Origin: Lactococcus lactis
Lineage (GTDB): Bacteria > Bacillota > Bacilli > Lactobacillales > Streptococcaceae
Reading direction: 5' to 3'
DNA: 64,000 nucleotides
Assembly (NCBI RefSeq): GCF_029023865.1
Contig: NZ_CP118969.1
Span: forward strand, 2,170,001-2,234,000
Both the position numbers and the translations under genes were made by a program. Positions 25,977 through 38,337 of this stretch are shown piece by piece (positions within the stretch are counted from its first letter, which is position 1; every line of letters begins with the position of its first letter). Under the pieces are notes generated by a model that worked only from the letters and a program-made list of their open reading frames with translations, was not told the origin of the DNA and ran no database searches.

Positions 25977-27372
25977 ATTCATTAATAACTGTGTGTCTTT
26001 GTATATATCAATCTTCTTACCCTCTCCTCCGCAGGAAATTTCTTTGTATCAAACTGTGCCTAATTTTCGCAAACGTTTAAGTAATTTGACGCTTATATAC
26101 ATTTTTTTTATCATTTTACTCTTCTTCTTTAGTTTTGCAATTCATAACATTTTGATTTTACCCTCGTGGCTATTTCTCTTTTACTTGGCGGGAAAAATAT
26201 TTCGGATTCGTAAAGAGTTCAAAAATAATATTTCTGTATGGAATGATTATTTAATGATTCAAGAGTTTATCATAAACAATGGGCTCTATAAAGAGACTTC
26301 TGATATTTTTCTTTCAGCGATTTTCAAAATTTCAGAGTCTGAAAAAGACATCATTATCTCTGCTTATAAGATGGGGAGTTTCTTAGATCAGAAAGCTGAC
26401 GGGCTTGATATTGAACTCAGTGGGCTCCTGTCCTTGGATATAACTAAAAAGAATATTTTTGCTGACAGAGTAGAGTATGTCTTTGAAAAGAATAAACGAG
26501 AAATACAGCAGTATGTTTTTGCTAATTCTGATAGTAAAGAAAATCTAACAAAAGAATTTTTCCAAAATATTCCAAAGGATATAATAAAATTGTCAAATAC
26601 TCAGCAATTCTCTCTCAAAAGAAACACTAATATTGGGCTTTACGGCCGCACTGGCAGTGGTAAAACCGTTACACTTCAGTGGCTTTTATACAATGCAATT
26701 TCAAAAGGGTGTGGTCTATATCCAGACACCTATTTAAGCATAGTAGACGGAAAATGTGCTGATTTATATTCTTTAGGAGAGATATTACAAGAGACATTAG
26801 GAGAGCAAATTAACATCGGTCAAACTCCACATTCTCTCGCTAAACTCTCTAGAGAATTTTGCCAGATTATGAATGAACGATTTGAGTTAATCAAAAATAG
26901 TGAAACCCTGAATGCTGATGCTTATGATTTAAAAATGACTCCAAATTTTTTATTTGTTGATGAATTAGCTAGTATCAGAGATTCTTGTGGTTCCTCTAAA
27001 GAAGGAAAAGCTCTTTGGAATGAAATACTACAAAATTTAGGTTTAATAGCTAGAAAAGGACGTCAAGCAGGGTGTCATCTATGTATCAGTACTCAAGACC
27101 CAAACGCTGAAAATATCCCCGTGGAGCTTAGGAATCAGATTTCGGCAGTGCTATACATGGGTTCTCCCTCGGCTGATAGGGTTCGTATGGCTTTTGCAAT
27201 GTGCGAGCTTGAAAATGTACCTACTGTAACCGGAAGAAAGGGAGAGGCTCTCTATTATGCTGATGGCGAAAATATGATAGAACCTGAAATTACAGTTGCT
27301 CCTTTTGTGGATTTAAAAACCAAACAGGAGTTCAAACAAGTCATCTTAAATATTTTACCAAACCTAAAATAA
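25969..27372 (+). CDS. TcpA/FtsK-SpoIIIE-type DNA translocase or coupling protein
   Basis: 467 residues. Two N-terminal membrane helices at ~42-85, a ~130-residue linker, then the ATPase: Walker A GRTGSGKT near residue 230, Walker B FLFVDELAS near 325, and the late motif GRQAGCHLCISTQDPNAENIP typical of FtsK/TcpA ATPases. In ICEs and IMEs such proteins dock DNA-relaxase complexes to a conjugation channel. No channel genes are present, so the element would depend on another conjugative element. ATG follows AGGGGAGGAG. Confidence 0.88.
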   Translation: MNKFINNCVSLYISIFLPSPPQEISLYQTVPNFRKRLSNLTLIYIFFIILLFFFSFAIHNILILPSWLFLFYLAGKIFRIRKEFKNNISVWNDYLMIQEFIINNGLYKETSDIFLSAIFKISESEKDIIISAYKMGSFLDQKADGLDIELSGLLSLDITKKNIFADRVEYVFEKNKREIQQYVFANSDSKENLTKEFFQNIPKDIIKLSNTQQFSLKRNTNIGLYGRTGSGKTVTLQWLLYNAISKGCGLYPDTYLSIVDGKCADLYSLGEILQETLGEQINIGQTPHSLAKLSREFCQIMNERFELIKNSETLNADAYDLKMTPNFLFVDELASIRDSCGSSKEGKALWNEILQNLGLIARKGRQAGCHLCISTQDPNAENIPVELRNQISAVLYMGSPSADRVRMAFAMCELENVPTVTGRKGEALYYADGENMIEPEITVAPFVDLKTKQEFKQVILNILPNLK

Positions 27373-27384
27373 GAGGGATTTATT

Positions 27385-27705
27385 ATGTATGAGATGAGAT
27401 TTGAAGTAAAGTTGTTTGACGTAAACGGCTCTTATATGAGTGATAGTGAATATGATACAAATATTTTTAATGCTTTACTCGCTGTACATCAGGACATTCA
27501 ATTATTTTTATCAGGATTCTATAATTATTCGCTTCATAGAAAAGAAGAAAAATATCAACAGTTCACTAAAGGTGAAATAGAATTAGAAATTATACTTTCG
27601 GATAAAGAAACTTTAATGCTGAGAGAGGAAACTGACGCTTACATTGCGTTGTCAAAGGTTATATCGAGAGCTTATCAATGTCTGATAGACAATGACTTAG
27701 AATAA
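27385..27705 (+). CDS. Element-encoded protein, unknown
   Basis: 106 residues, acidic, predicted soluble (FEVKLFDVNGSYMSDSEYDT, then KGEIELEIILSDKETLML). It lies 12 bp after the TcpA-like gene with an AAGAGGGATTT Shine-Dalgarno, so it is likely in that operon. No family recognised. Confidence 0.7.
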   Translation: MYEMRFEVKLFDVNGSYMSDSEYDTNIFNALLAVHQDIQLFLSGFYNYSLHRKEEKYQQFTKGEIELEIILSDKETLMLREETDAYIALSKVISRAYQCLIDNDLE

Positions 27706-27820
27706 TCCTAATAGAAAGTTTTGATTCCGCGGAGTTCTCCAATCCAAGAGAGAGTGGTTGAAAAAAATTAACTAAAACTAAAGCCCAGTAAGGCTCTAAA
27801 CTGCTGAAAGGAAAAAAACA

Positions 27821-28177
27821 ATGGCAGTAAAAATTTCAGATAATAAACGTGATTTATTTTTTACAAGAATCAGCGAGCTTGCTGATGAAATCATTGAATT
27901 ACCAGACAAATTAAAGATTATTTCCAAAGAAATGGGGGAATTTTCAGGCAATAGCTGGGGAAAAGTTGGTGCAGTGGACCTTGAAGGAACGCCCTACGAG
28001 CTAAAGATTTCAGGCTTCGGCGAAAGTAAGCTCAATTTAACAAAACTTATGTTCCAAGACATTGAAACTAATCAAATAGTTAAAAGTCTGGCCTTGAAGC
28101 AAGGTAAGAATGGCGCTTATATTGCTGGTTTTGACCTTCGTATATCAGCGGACTATCTAAAGACATTACTGAAATAA
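27821..28177 (+). CDS. Element-encoded protein, unknown
   Basis: 118 residues, soluble, helix then beta-rich (MAVKISDNKRDLFFTRISEL, then EGTPYELKISGFGESKLNLT). Preceded by a 115-bp gap and GAAAGGAAAAAAAC. It is the last gene before the long non-coding origin-like region. Not recognised. Confidence 0.7.
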   Translation: MAVKISDNKRDLFFTRISELADEIIELPDKLKIISKEMGEFSGNSWGKVGAVDLEGTPYELKISGFGESKLNLTKLMFQDIETNQIVKSLALKQGKNGAYIAGFDLRISADYLKTLLK

Positions 28178-28663
28178 CCAAAACGGACGGCTTGACCGTC
28201 TAAGAGCTCAGGCGCCTGAGCGAACATTAATAGTTCAACATTTGAATTATCGCTTTATAAGATTTGAAATATTAATCACAAGCTTCACTTAGCCAGCCAC
28301 AAGCGTCAGCGCGTTAGCCTAAAGGAAAAAAAGCTTTAACCATTGCCTTGGGCATAAAAACACTCTTAGCGAAAGGAGAGCGGAGCTCTCCTAATGGAAT
28401 GGAGAAGCTAAGAGTGTTTTTATTTTTCAAAGTTTGAGTTTAAGAGTTTTTGGATTTTTAATTAATAAATGCACATTTGCTATGCGTGCACCATTCTAGG
28501 GCTTGTCGAAAGAATGGTGTAAACATAGTCACATCAAGGATTGACGGCAAAATAAAATTATAGCCATTAAGTTAAAAATTAACAAAAATCGTGCATTTAT
28601 AGAATGCATTTATAGAATTTTTTATTTAATAAATGCATTTTAATAAGTGCAAAAGGGAGGAAT
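28178..28663. other. Non-coding region with strong dyads: candidate origin/oriT of the element
   Basis: No gene in 486 bp. In order: GACGG-CTTGA-CCGTC (about 28191-28205); GCTCAGGCGCCTGAGC, a perfect 16-bp palindrome near 28205-28220; a 15-bp perfect stem (AAAAACACTCTTAGC at 28356-28370 with its complement at 28407-28421) enclosing a second hairpin AGGAGAGC-GGA-GCTCTCCT; CACCATTCT/AGAATGGTG (28489-28497 and 28511-28519) with loop AGGGCTTGTCGAA; then 13-bp tandem repeats. It lies directly before a HUH Rep gene, where such proteins find their nick site. No nick site is assigned. Confidence 0.65.
28592..28617 (+). repeat. Tandem iteron-like repeats before rep
   Basis: TGCATTTATAGAA twice in tandem (28592-28604 and 28605-28617), with related AAATGCA copies near 28469 and 28634. 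Spaced just ahead of the rep Shine-Dalgarno, they are candidate Rep-binding or autoregulatory sites. Confidence 0.65.
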
Positions 28664-29956
28664 ATGTTAGATAAACGTGTGAGAAGTTTCATTTTCACTC
28701 AATACCTAAATCCGAAATATTGGGAATGGGAGAATGATGAATTATTTGATGATTATATAAATAATAAGCAAGCGATATTTGAAGAGATTTTTGCCCGAGC
28801 AAATGAATTGGAAGGCTTAAAAATCTGTGCTTTGATTGTTCACGATAAAGATGAAAATAAAAATGGATTGAAAGATGCACACATCCACGGCTATCTTGAA
28901 TTTTCAAAACAAAAGACTATTGCTAGCATCTCATCAGTCTTAGCCATAGAGCCTCAGTATGTCGAAGCACCTAAGAAAGGAAGATATGGAAGATTGAATT
29001 GCTTAGCCTATCTTATTCACGCTAAGAATTTAGACAAATATCAATATTCCCCTGAAGAGGTGGAGACGTTTGAAACTTTTGATTATGAGGAATTTATTGA
29101 TGACAATTTAGAAGATTTTAAAAAGTATAACGCAACTGATAAACGAAAAAAAGGAGAGATTGGTCTTGACTTGGCTCTACAAGAGGTGCAACAAGGAAAA
29201 TTGAAGTTACGTGAAATCATGAGAGATGAAAATCTAGCGCTCCTTTATGCTAATCACATGAATCAGTTTAACGATTCTTTTAATTTCTATGGCTTACGTA
29301 ATGCTATGCTGAGACTTGATGAATTAGAACAAGGAAAATATGACTTGACTGTTCTCTATATTCAAGGTGCACCAGGGATAGGAAAAAGTTTTTTAGCACG
29401 TGAGGTTGCTCAAAAAGTACGAGAATATGGCAATAAGCACGGTTTTGCGAGTGATGTGTTCTCAGCTAGTTCATCAAACCCTTTTGATGATTACTATGGA
29501 GAAGACATCTTGATATTAGATGACTTACGTCAGGAAAGCTTGAAAGTGTCCGACTGGTTGAAATTATTTGACCCACTTAACACAGCTCGAATGAGCGCTA
29601 GGTATAGAAATAAAATGATAGTGCCTAGGCTGGTAATTTTAGCGAATTATCAGAGTATAGAGCAGTTCTTTGGTAGTTTTAACTTCAAAAATGAGGATAT
29701 TAATCAGTTTATAAGAAGAATCAGCTTTTCCTCAAAAATTACTGAGAAATCTTTTGGGATTCCCCCTTTTGATAGAATATATAGTTTATCCGCTTCAAAA
29801 AAATTAAATGAGCCAGAAAACATGAGAATTTCTAAGAATGAATTTATTACTTTAAATTATGGGACAAAGTTATTATTTACTTATGATGATAAAGAAAAAT
29901 TTATAAATGAATTGCTTACTCAGCACGTTTATCCTAGAATTTTCTCTGAAAAATAA
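28664..29956 (+). CDS. HUH endonuclease-SF3 helicase Rep protein (non-canonical relaxase)
   Basis: 430 residues. The N-terminal nuclease has the HUH-type motif DAHIHGYLEF at ~71-80 and a downstream tyrosine motif region LAYLIHAKNLDKYQY at ~119-133. A helicase follows: Walker A QGAPGIGKSFLA near 233, Walker B DILILDDLRQ near 285. This is the Rep_2/RNA-helicase domain pair seen in rolling-circle plasmids and in streptococcal IMEs, where it serves for replication and probably mobilisation. ATG follows AAGGGAGGAAT. Confidence 0.85.
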   Translation: MLDKRVRSFIFTQYLNPKYWEWENDELFDDYINNKQAIFEEIFARANELEGLKICALIVHDKDENKNGLKDAHIHGYLEFSKQKTIASISSVLAIEPQYVEAPKKGRYGRLNCLAYLIHAKNLDKYQYSPEEVETFETFDYEEFIDDNLEDFKKYNATDKRKKGEIGLDLALQEVQQGKLKLREIMRDENLALLYANHMNQFNDSFNFYGLRNAMLRLDELEQGKYDLTVLYIQGAPGIGKSFLAREVAQKVREYGNKHGFASDVFSASSSNPFDDYYGEDILILDDLRQESLKVSDWLKLFDPLNTARMSARYRNKMIVPRLVILANYQSIEQFFGSFNFKNEDINQFIRRISFSSKITEKSFGIPPFDRIYSLSASKKLNEPENMRISKNEFITLNYGTKLLFTYDDKEKFINELLTQHVYPRIFSEK

Positions 29957-29977
29957 GATACGAAAGGATTTGATGAA

Positions 29978-30172
29978 ATGGTAAAAAATAACAAAGGAAT
30001 AACTGCAAATGATTTAATCGAAGAACTACATCTTAAGCCCGCCACTGCACAGAAAGCAATCCGATTAGCAAAAGAACAATTAGTAAAGCAAGGCTTTGAT
30101 TGGTATGCAAATAAACGATTAGGAGTTGTACCAAGAGATGTAGTTTCCAAAATTTTAAGAATGGAGTTATAA
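29978..30172 (+). CDS. DUF3173-like small DNA-binding protein, candidate excisionase
   Basis: 64 residues, helix-turn-helix-like: ITANDLIEELHLKPATAQKAIRLAKEQLVKQG, then YANKRLGVVPRDVVSKIL. The pattern and place, 10 bp before the integrase gene, match DUF3173 proteins next to integrases in ICEs and IMEs, believed to act in excision. ATG follows AAAGGATTTGATGAA. Confidence 0.8.
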   Translation: MVKNNKGITANDLIEELHLKPATAQKAIRLAKEQLVKQGFDWYANKRLGVVPRDVVSKILRMEL

Positions 30173-30182
30173 AAAATGGCTT

Positions 30183-31325
30183 ATGGCTTCTATTAGATAC
30201 AGACAGAGAAAAGGAAAAAGTGGTGTTTCATGGTCTTATGAAATTAGACAAGGTGATAAAACTTTGAAATCCAAGTCAGGTTTCAAGACAAAAAAGGAAG
30301 CTTCAATAGATGGTCTTTCTATATTGAGAGAGTTTAAAACTGGGCTTACTATTGACAAAAATACCGATTTACCTACACTTTATCAAGAATGGTATAACCT
30401 AAAGGTTCTTCATAGTGGGCGTTCTGAACAAACACTCTACAAATATCGTTATTTTGGAAAAATCATCAAAAATAATTTTGACGGTATTCCTATAACAAGT
30501 ATTAAATCCTCCCAGTACCAGAGAATAATGAATAAGCTAGGTACTGATGACAAAATTAGCTATAATACTCTTATTCGTGTTAATTCCGTAATTAGGCAGA
30601 CAATTGAAATGGTAAAAGCTGATGATGTTTTTATTAAAGATTTCACTACAAGTGTTGTGATTCAGAGTAAATTTAAACCGCAAACAGCAGATGAAAAGTA
30701 TATACATTCATTAGAAGACTACAATAAAATTATTGAGTATTTAAAAGATAATTTAGATTATAAAAAATCAATTAATAATTATATTGTCTACTTCTTGTTT
30801 CATACAGGACTACGATATGGAGAACTTGTAGCCTTAACTTGGTCTGATATTGACTTTGAAAATGGCTATTTAAAGACGTATAGACGTTACAATACAAATA
30901 TTAATAAGTTTGTACCTTCCAAGACTGAAACATCTATAAGACGTGTTCCTTTGAGCTCTACGGATATATCAATATTGAATGACTTGAAGAAAACACAAGA
31001 ATTTATAGTCGAAAGTCTTGGATTTGAAAATAAATATAATATGGTATTTTACCATCCATTTTTAATTCACGGTATTCCTCATAGTACAACAATCAATAAT
31101 CATTTAGCCTTATTATTAAAACAACTTAATATAGAGCCAGTAATTACATCAAAAGGCGCTCGGCATACTTATGGTTCCGTACTTCTTGCTAATGGTTATA
31201 GCATGGATATAGTCGCAAAGATACTCGGACACAAAGACATTATGATGCTGGTACGTGTGTACGGTCATGCACTTGATGAAAATATATCTAAGCAAATTGA
31301 AAGTATTAAAAATCTTATGAATTGA
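30183..31325 (+). CDS. Tyrosine-type site-specific integrase
   Basis: 380 residues. N-terminal arm-binding part (YRQRKGKSGVSWSYEIR), core-binding SAM-like domain, then catalytic domain: first arginine in HTGLRYGELVALTW, box II as TSKGARHTYGS with Lys in place of the first His, LGHKD, and the tyrosine in VRVYGHALDE. It integrates the element at the 3' end of galE. Lys in place of His occurs in other phage-type integrases, so activity is likely. A distant GGAG is the only ribosome site. Confidence 0.92.
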   Translation: MASIRYRQRKGKSGVSWSYEIRQGDKTLKSKSGFKTKKEASIDGLSILREFKTGLTIDKNTDLPTLYQEWYNLKVLHSGRSEQTLYKYRYFGKIIKNNFDGIPITSIKSSQYQRIMNKLGTDDKISYNTLIRVNSVIRQTIEMVKADDVFIKDFTTSVVIQSKFKPQTADEKYIHSLEDYNKIIEYLKDNLDYKKSINNYIVYFLFHTGLRYGELVALTWSDIDFENGYLKTYRRYNTNINKFVPSKTETSIRRVPLSSTDISILNDLKKTQEFIVESLGFENKYNMVFYHPFLIHGIPHSTTINNHLALLLKQLNIEPVITSKGARHTYGSVLLANGYSMDIVAKILGHKDIMMLVRVYGHALDENISKQIESIKNLMN

Positions 31326-31335
31326 TAAAATAAAA

Positions 31336-31370
31336 ATAAGTTCAGTATTTTAAAATTACTGAACTTTTAT
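31336..31370 (+). terminator. Terminator after the integrase gene
   Basis: AAGTTCAGTA and TACTGAACTT arms around a TTTTAAAAT loop, followed by TTATTT. Shared with the convergent 31374-31847 gene. Confidence 0.75.
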
Positions 31371-31373
31371 TTA

Positions 31374-31847
31374 TTATTTGAAAAATGCTAATATAGTAAA
31401 AACATTAGCTATAAACCCTGTCATACCTACAATAATGGAAATTATTAGGAAAAAAGAACTTTTTTTCATCTCTCTCGGCTGTTTGGCTTTTTTGTCATCT
31501 ATTTCGGAATTTTGAGAGATTGACTTAACTATACCTGATATCAACCCAAATACCCCTATTTCTAGCAATATTATAAGCACTAATTTCGTAAATATATTTG
31601 GAAATAAAATTGTTGAGACTATGCCAATTAAAAGAAAAGCTCCACCTAAAAACATACTTGTATAGTCTTTACCTCCATATATTTTATCCAATTCAATACC
31701 AAATCCAGCAATTCCAACTGCTACAATAAATGTTCCTACTAACATCGTAACAAAATTACTAAATAATAAAGGTATAGCTACACCTGTTACAATAAGTGCA
31801 GCTACTAAACCAATTCCTGATGAAGAGTCATTTTGCTTATTATCCAT
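31374..31847 (-). CDS. Element-encoded polytopic membrane protein, unknown
   Basis: 157 residues with four membrane helices (about 13-30, 33-50, 65-105, 130-153) and a charged loop (NSEIDDKKAKQPREMKK). It is the only minus-strand gene of the element and sits between the integrase and the right end, where cargo is often found. Its own AT-rich promoter is likely. No family recognised. Confidence 0.7.
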   Translation of the reverse strand: MDNKQNDSSSGIGLVAALIVTGVAIPLLFSNFVTMLVGTFIVAVGIAGFGIELDKIYGGKDYTSMFLGGAFLLIGIVSTILFPNIFTKLVLIILLEIGVFGLISGIVKSISQNSEIDDKKAKQPREMKKSSFFLIISIIVGMTGFIANVFTILAFFK

Positions 31848-31906
31848 TTAAAATTCCTATCTGTTTACTAATATAAATTATACCATTTTTCATAATTTTA
31901 ATTTAT

Positions 31907-31925
31907 AAGTGGGAAAATATATGGG
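31907..31925 (+). repeat. Right copy of the end-repeat (candidate integrase arm site)
   Basis: AAGTGGGAAAATATATGGG, matching 24201-24218 except for one missing base and slight spacing change. Located 85 bp inside the right core. Confidence 0.55.
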
Positions 31926-31946
31926 AAAAAATAACTCATCAAATAT

Positions 31947-31982
31947 AAAAAAAGCCCAGTAATATTGAAATACCGGGCTATA
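31947..31982 (-). terminator. Element-supplied terminator of galE
   Basis: On the minus strand AGCCCGGTA ... TACTGGGCT then seven T. It lies inside the element boundary, so it replaced the native terminator now at 24014-24045. Confidence 0.8.
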
Positions 31983-31984
31983 TT

Positions 31985-32965
31985 TTAATATCCATTTGGA
32001 TGTGAGCTATGCCATTTCCAAGCGTTCGTAATAATGTGCTCTAAATCATTTTGTGCTTTCCAACCCAAAATTTCACCAGCTTTTGTTGAATCAGCAACTA
32101 GTTCATCTGGGTCTCCTGCACGGCGTTCACCCATTTGGCTTGGAATTTCTTTACCTGTTACTTTTCGTGCTGTTTCAAGTACTTCAAGATTTGAATAGCC
32201 TTTACTTGAACCGAGATTAAATTGGTCAGACTGACCACCCGCTTTAAGATACTCTAGTGCTTTGATGTGTGCTTCAATCAAATCTTCCATATCAATATAA
32301 TCACGAATACAAGTTCCATCAGGAGTGTGATAGTCATCACCATAAATAGTAATGAATTCCCTTTGGCCAAGTGCTGTTTGCAAAATAATTGGAATCAAAT
32401 GTGTTTCATTTTTATGAGCTTCACCAATTGAACCATCATCCTTAGCCCCTGCAACATTGAAATAACGTAAAGCGACATAAGTCATATCAGTTGCTTGCGA
32501 TTGCCATTTCATCATTTTTTCCATGATTAATTTGCTTTCACCATAAGGATTAATTGGTTTTTGAGGTGTTTTTTCTGAAATTGGACTTTTTTCTGGAATT
32601 CCAAATGTAGCTGCTGTACTTGAGAAAACAATATGTTTTACTCCGAATTCTTCCATCGTTTCTAGAATTACTTGAGCACCACCAACATTATTATTAAAAT
32701 ACATTAAAGGTTTTTGCATTGACTCACCCACTAAAGAGTAAGCACAAAAATGCATGATTCCTTCAATATTTTCTTTTTCAAAAACACTAGCTAAGAAAGC
32801 ATGATCACGCACATCACCCTCGTAAAAGCGTACATTTGCTGGAACAGATTCACGGTGGCCTGTCACTAAATTATCCGCCACTGCCACATCATAACCACGT
32901 TTAAGAAGCATATCTACCGCGTGACTTCCCACGTATCCTGCTCCACCAAGAACTAAAACCGTCAT
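31985..32965 (-). CDS. galE: UDP-glucose 4-epimerase
   Basis: Interconverts UDP-galactose and UDP-glucose, last enzyme of the Leloir pathway. 326 residues from ATG 32965; an ATG four codons upstream is part of the GGAGG ribosome site. NAD-binding GGAGYVGSH at the N-terminus, catalytic SSTAATFG and YGESK (Tyr-x3-Lys). The final codons (HSSHPNGY) and terminator come from the inserted element; the reading frame is preserved. Last gene of the gal/lac operon. Confidence 0.96.
   Translation of the reverse strand: MTVLVLGGAGYVGSHAVDMLLKRGYDVAVADNLVTGHRESVPANVRFYEGDVRDHAFLASVFEKENIEGIMHFCAYSLVGESMQKPLMYFNNNVGGAQVILETMEEFGVKHIVFSSTAATFGIPEKSPISEKTPQKPINPYGESKLIMEKMMKWQSQATDMTYVALRYFNVAGAKDDGSIGEAHKNETHLIPIILQTALGQREFITIYGDDYHTPDGTCIRDYIDMEDLIEAHIKALEYLKAGGQSDQFNLGSSKGYSNLEVLETARKVTGKEIPSQMGERRAGDPDELVADSTKAGEILGWKAQNDLEHIITNAWKWHSSHPNGY
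32010..32023. other. Right attachment core inside galE
   Basis: TGCCATTTCCAAGC within the codons for the last Trp-Lys-Trp-His of galE; the partner copy is 24089-24102. Confidence 0.8.
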
Positions 32966-33016
32966 AAGAACCTCCATTTTCTCTATATTATATCAAATTC
33001 TTGAAAATTTGTATCA

Positions 33017-36642
<3,626 letters not shown>

Positions 36643-36682
36643 TTTATCAACTCCTTTTTAAAACTCTCTTGATTTATGAAAA

Positions 36683-38164
36683 TTAATTATTTACGAAATT
36701 TATAAATTCATAAAAACCTTTTTGTCCTACTTCATTATCTTTGAACACTCCGGCATCTTTTAACACCTGTTCAAATACTTCTCCAACTGCTTCCTGAACT
36801 GTTTCATGAACTGTTTCTTTTGAAAAATATTCTGTTTCTTTCAATTCTTCAGCCCATGGTCTGTGAATTTCTGATATTTCATTTTCTTGATTCAAGAGAT
36901 ATTTTTCAACTTCCAAAAGTTCTGTCTTTAACCTGGCTGGTAAAATTGCAAGTCCCATCACTTCAATCAATCCAATATTTTCTTTTTTAATATGGTGTAG
37001 GGCTGGATGTGGATGAAAAATTCCATCTGGATAAATTTCACTTGTATTATTATCTCGTAAAACTAAATCTAATTCATATTTCCCCTCTCGAATTCGAGCA
37101 ATCGGAGTAATTGTATGATGAAGCTTTCCGTCAGCACTTTTAGCTTTGATTTGAAGACTTTCATCACTATAAACTTGCCATTTTTTTAAAAGTTCATCTG
37201 CAGCTTTTGAAAGTTCTACTTGGTTTTTACTTGATAATCTTAGAACAGACATTGGCCAATTCACAATTCCGCAAGAAACTTCTGGAAATTGTTGAAGTTT
37301 AATTTCTTCTCGAAGTTCAGCTTTTGCCATCGGAAATTCATAGCGTCCAGCTTGATAATGGTCATGAGTCAAAATTGACCCTCCAACAATTGGTAAATCT
37401 GCATTAGAACCAATCATATAATCAGGAAATTGATCTAGAAATCCCAATAAATTATCAAAAGCACGTTTATTAATTTCCATTGGTTGATGTTTAGCATTTA
37501 GTAAAATCGAGTGTTCATTAAAATAGGCATAAGGAGAATATTGGAAGCCCCAGTCTTCGCCGTTAATTGAAACTTGAATGATTCGATGATTAGAACGAGC
37601 AGGTTTATTTCCTATGCCATAAAATCCTTCGTTTTCCAAACAAAGTTGACAGGCTGGATAAGAGGAAGCCTTTACTAATTTAGCTGCCGCAATGGCTTTG
37701 GGGTCTTTTTCTGGTTTTGAGAGATTAATCGTTATTTCAAGTTTTCCATATTTTGTCAAATGACTAAAGGCAATATTACGTGCAATATCTCGAGTTTTTA
37801 CTTGGTTCACTTGCTGTGCCAGTTCATAAAAATATTGAGTTGCTGCATCTGGAGAAGTCTTATATTTTTCCCAGAAATCATGATTGATTTTACTTGGGCG
37901 TGGTGTAATAAAATTCATCAGAGCGGCTTCATAAAATTCATCTTGTCCTTTTTCAATCACATTATTTTCATTTGCAATCGCTAAAAGTTGGTCCATTAAA
38001 ATCAAGGAATCTTTCTCGTGAACTTCTTTATCGACTTCTGCCCAATCATTTAGACCAAGAAAATGAAGAAGTTGATTTCTGTGATAGAGCTCATCAAGTG
38101 GCTCAATCGTTCCATTTTGTAAAGCAAGACTAATAAAATCTTGAATTGATTGATAAATTGGCAT
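36683..38164 (-). CDS. galT: Galactose-1-phosphate uridylyltransferase (class II)
   Basis: Exchanges galactose 1-phosphate with UDP-glucose in the Leloir pathway. 493 residues, the long Gram-positive class II form. HPHPALHH in the C-terminal third and HDHYQAGRYEFPM in the middle mark the family. Starts after GAAAGTATTTT, 173 bp from galK; the gap holds a strong hairpin. Confidence 0.95.
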   Translation of the reverse strand: MPIYQSIQDFISLALQNGTIEPLDELYHRNQLLHFLGLNDWAEVDKEVHEKDSLILMDQLLAIANENNVIEKGQDEFYEAALMNFITPRPSKINHDFWEKYKTSPDAATQYFYELAQQVNQVKTRDIARNIAFSHLTKYGKLEITINLSKPEKDPKAIAAAKLVKASSYPACQLCLENEGFYGIGNKPARSNHRIIQVSINGEDWGFQYSPYAYFNEHSILLNAKHQPMEINKRAFDNLLGFLDQFPDYMIGSNADLPIVGGSILTHDHYQAGRYEFPMAKAELREEIKLQQFPEVSCGIVNWPMSVLRLSSKNQVELSKAADELLKKWQVYSDESLQIKAKSADGKLHHTITPIARIREGKYELDLVLRDNNTSEIYPDGIFHPHPALHHIKKENIGLIEVMGLAILPARLKTELLEVEKYLLNQENEISEIHRPWAEELKETEYFSKETVHETVQEAVGEVFEQVLKDAGVFKDNEVGQKGFYEFINFVNN

Positions 38165-38240
38165 AAAATACTTTCTAATTTACTTCTGTAAGTAAAGTTC
38201 TTGCTTTGTCTTGATTAGTGAGTTTTGGAAATGAATACAA

Positions 38241-38272
38241 AATTCAAGCACTTACTTTTGAGTGCTTGAATT
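38241..38272 (-). promoter_or_regulatory. Stem-loop in the galK-galT gap
   Basis: 12-bp perfect arms (AATTCAAGCACT / AGTGCTTGAATT) with an 8-base loop and no T run on the minus strand. A second small dyad, TTTACTT/AAGTAAA, lies at about 38179-38196. More likely an mRNA processing or stability element, or a leaky attenuator, than a full terminator. Confidence 0.6.
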
Positions 38273-38337
38273 TGCTATCACTAATTTAATGTTAACTCAC
38301 TTAAATCACTCATAAAATTTTTTAAATATTATTTGAT

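Larger units (their letters stand above)
24089..32023. mobile_element. Integrative (probably mobilizable) element in the 3' end of galE
   Basis: Bounded by 14-bp identical cores at 24089 and 32010. It encodes a tyrosine integrase and a small DUF3173-like protein next to the right end, a HUH/SF3 Rep protein, a TcpA/FtsK-like ATPase and short unknown genes. No type IV secretion genes or canonical Mob relaxase are present. Streptococcal IMEs with Rep-type non-canonical relaxases (PF01719-PF00910) and a TcpA coupling protein have been described, and this content fits. The CTGTCAGT word, common in the chromosome, is absent here. Confidence 0.85.

Noticed and set aside
28178-28663. CRISPR array
   Set aside because: Repeats are few, mostly inverted, and lack regular spacers. 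No cas genes are in the window.
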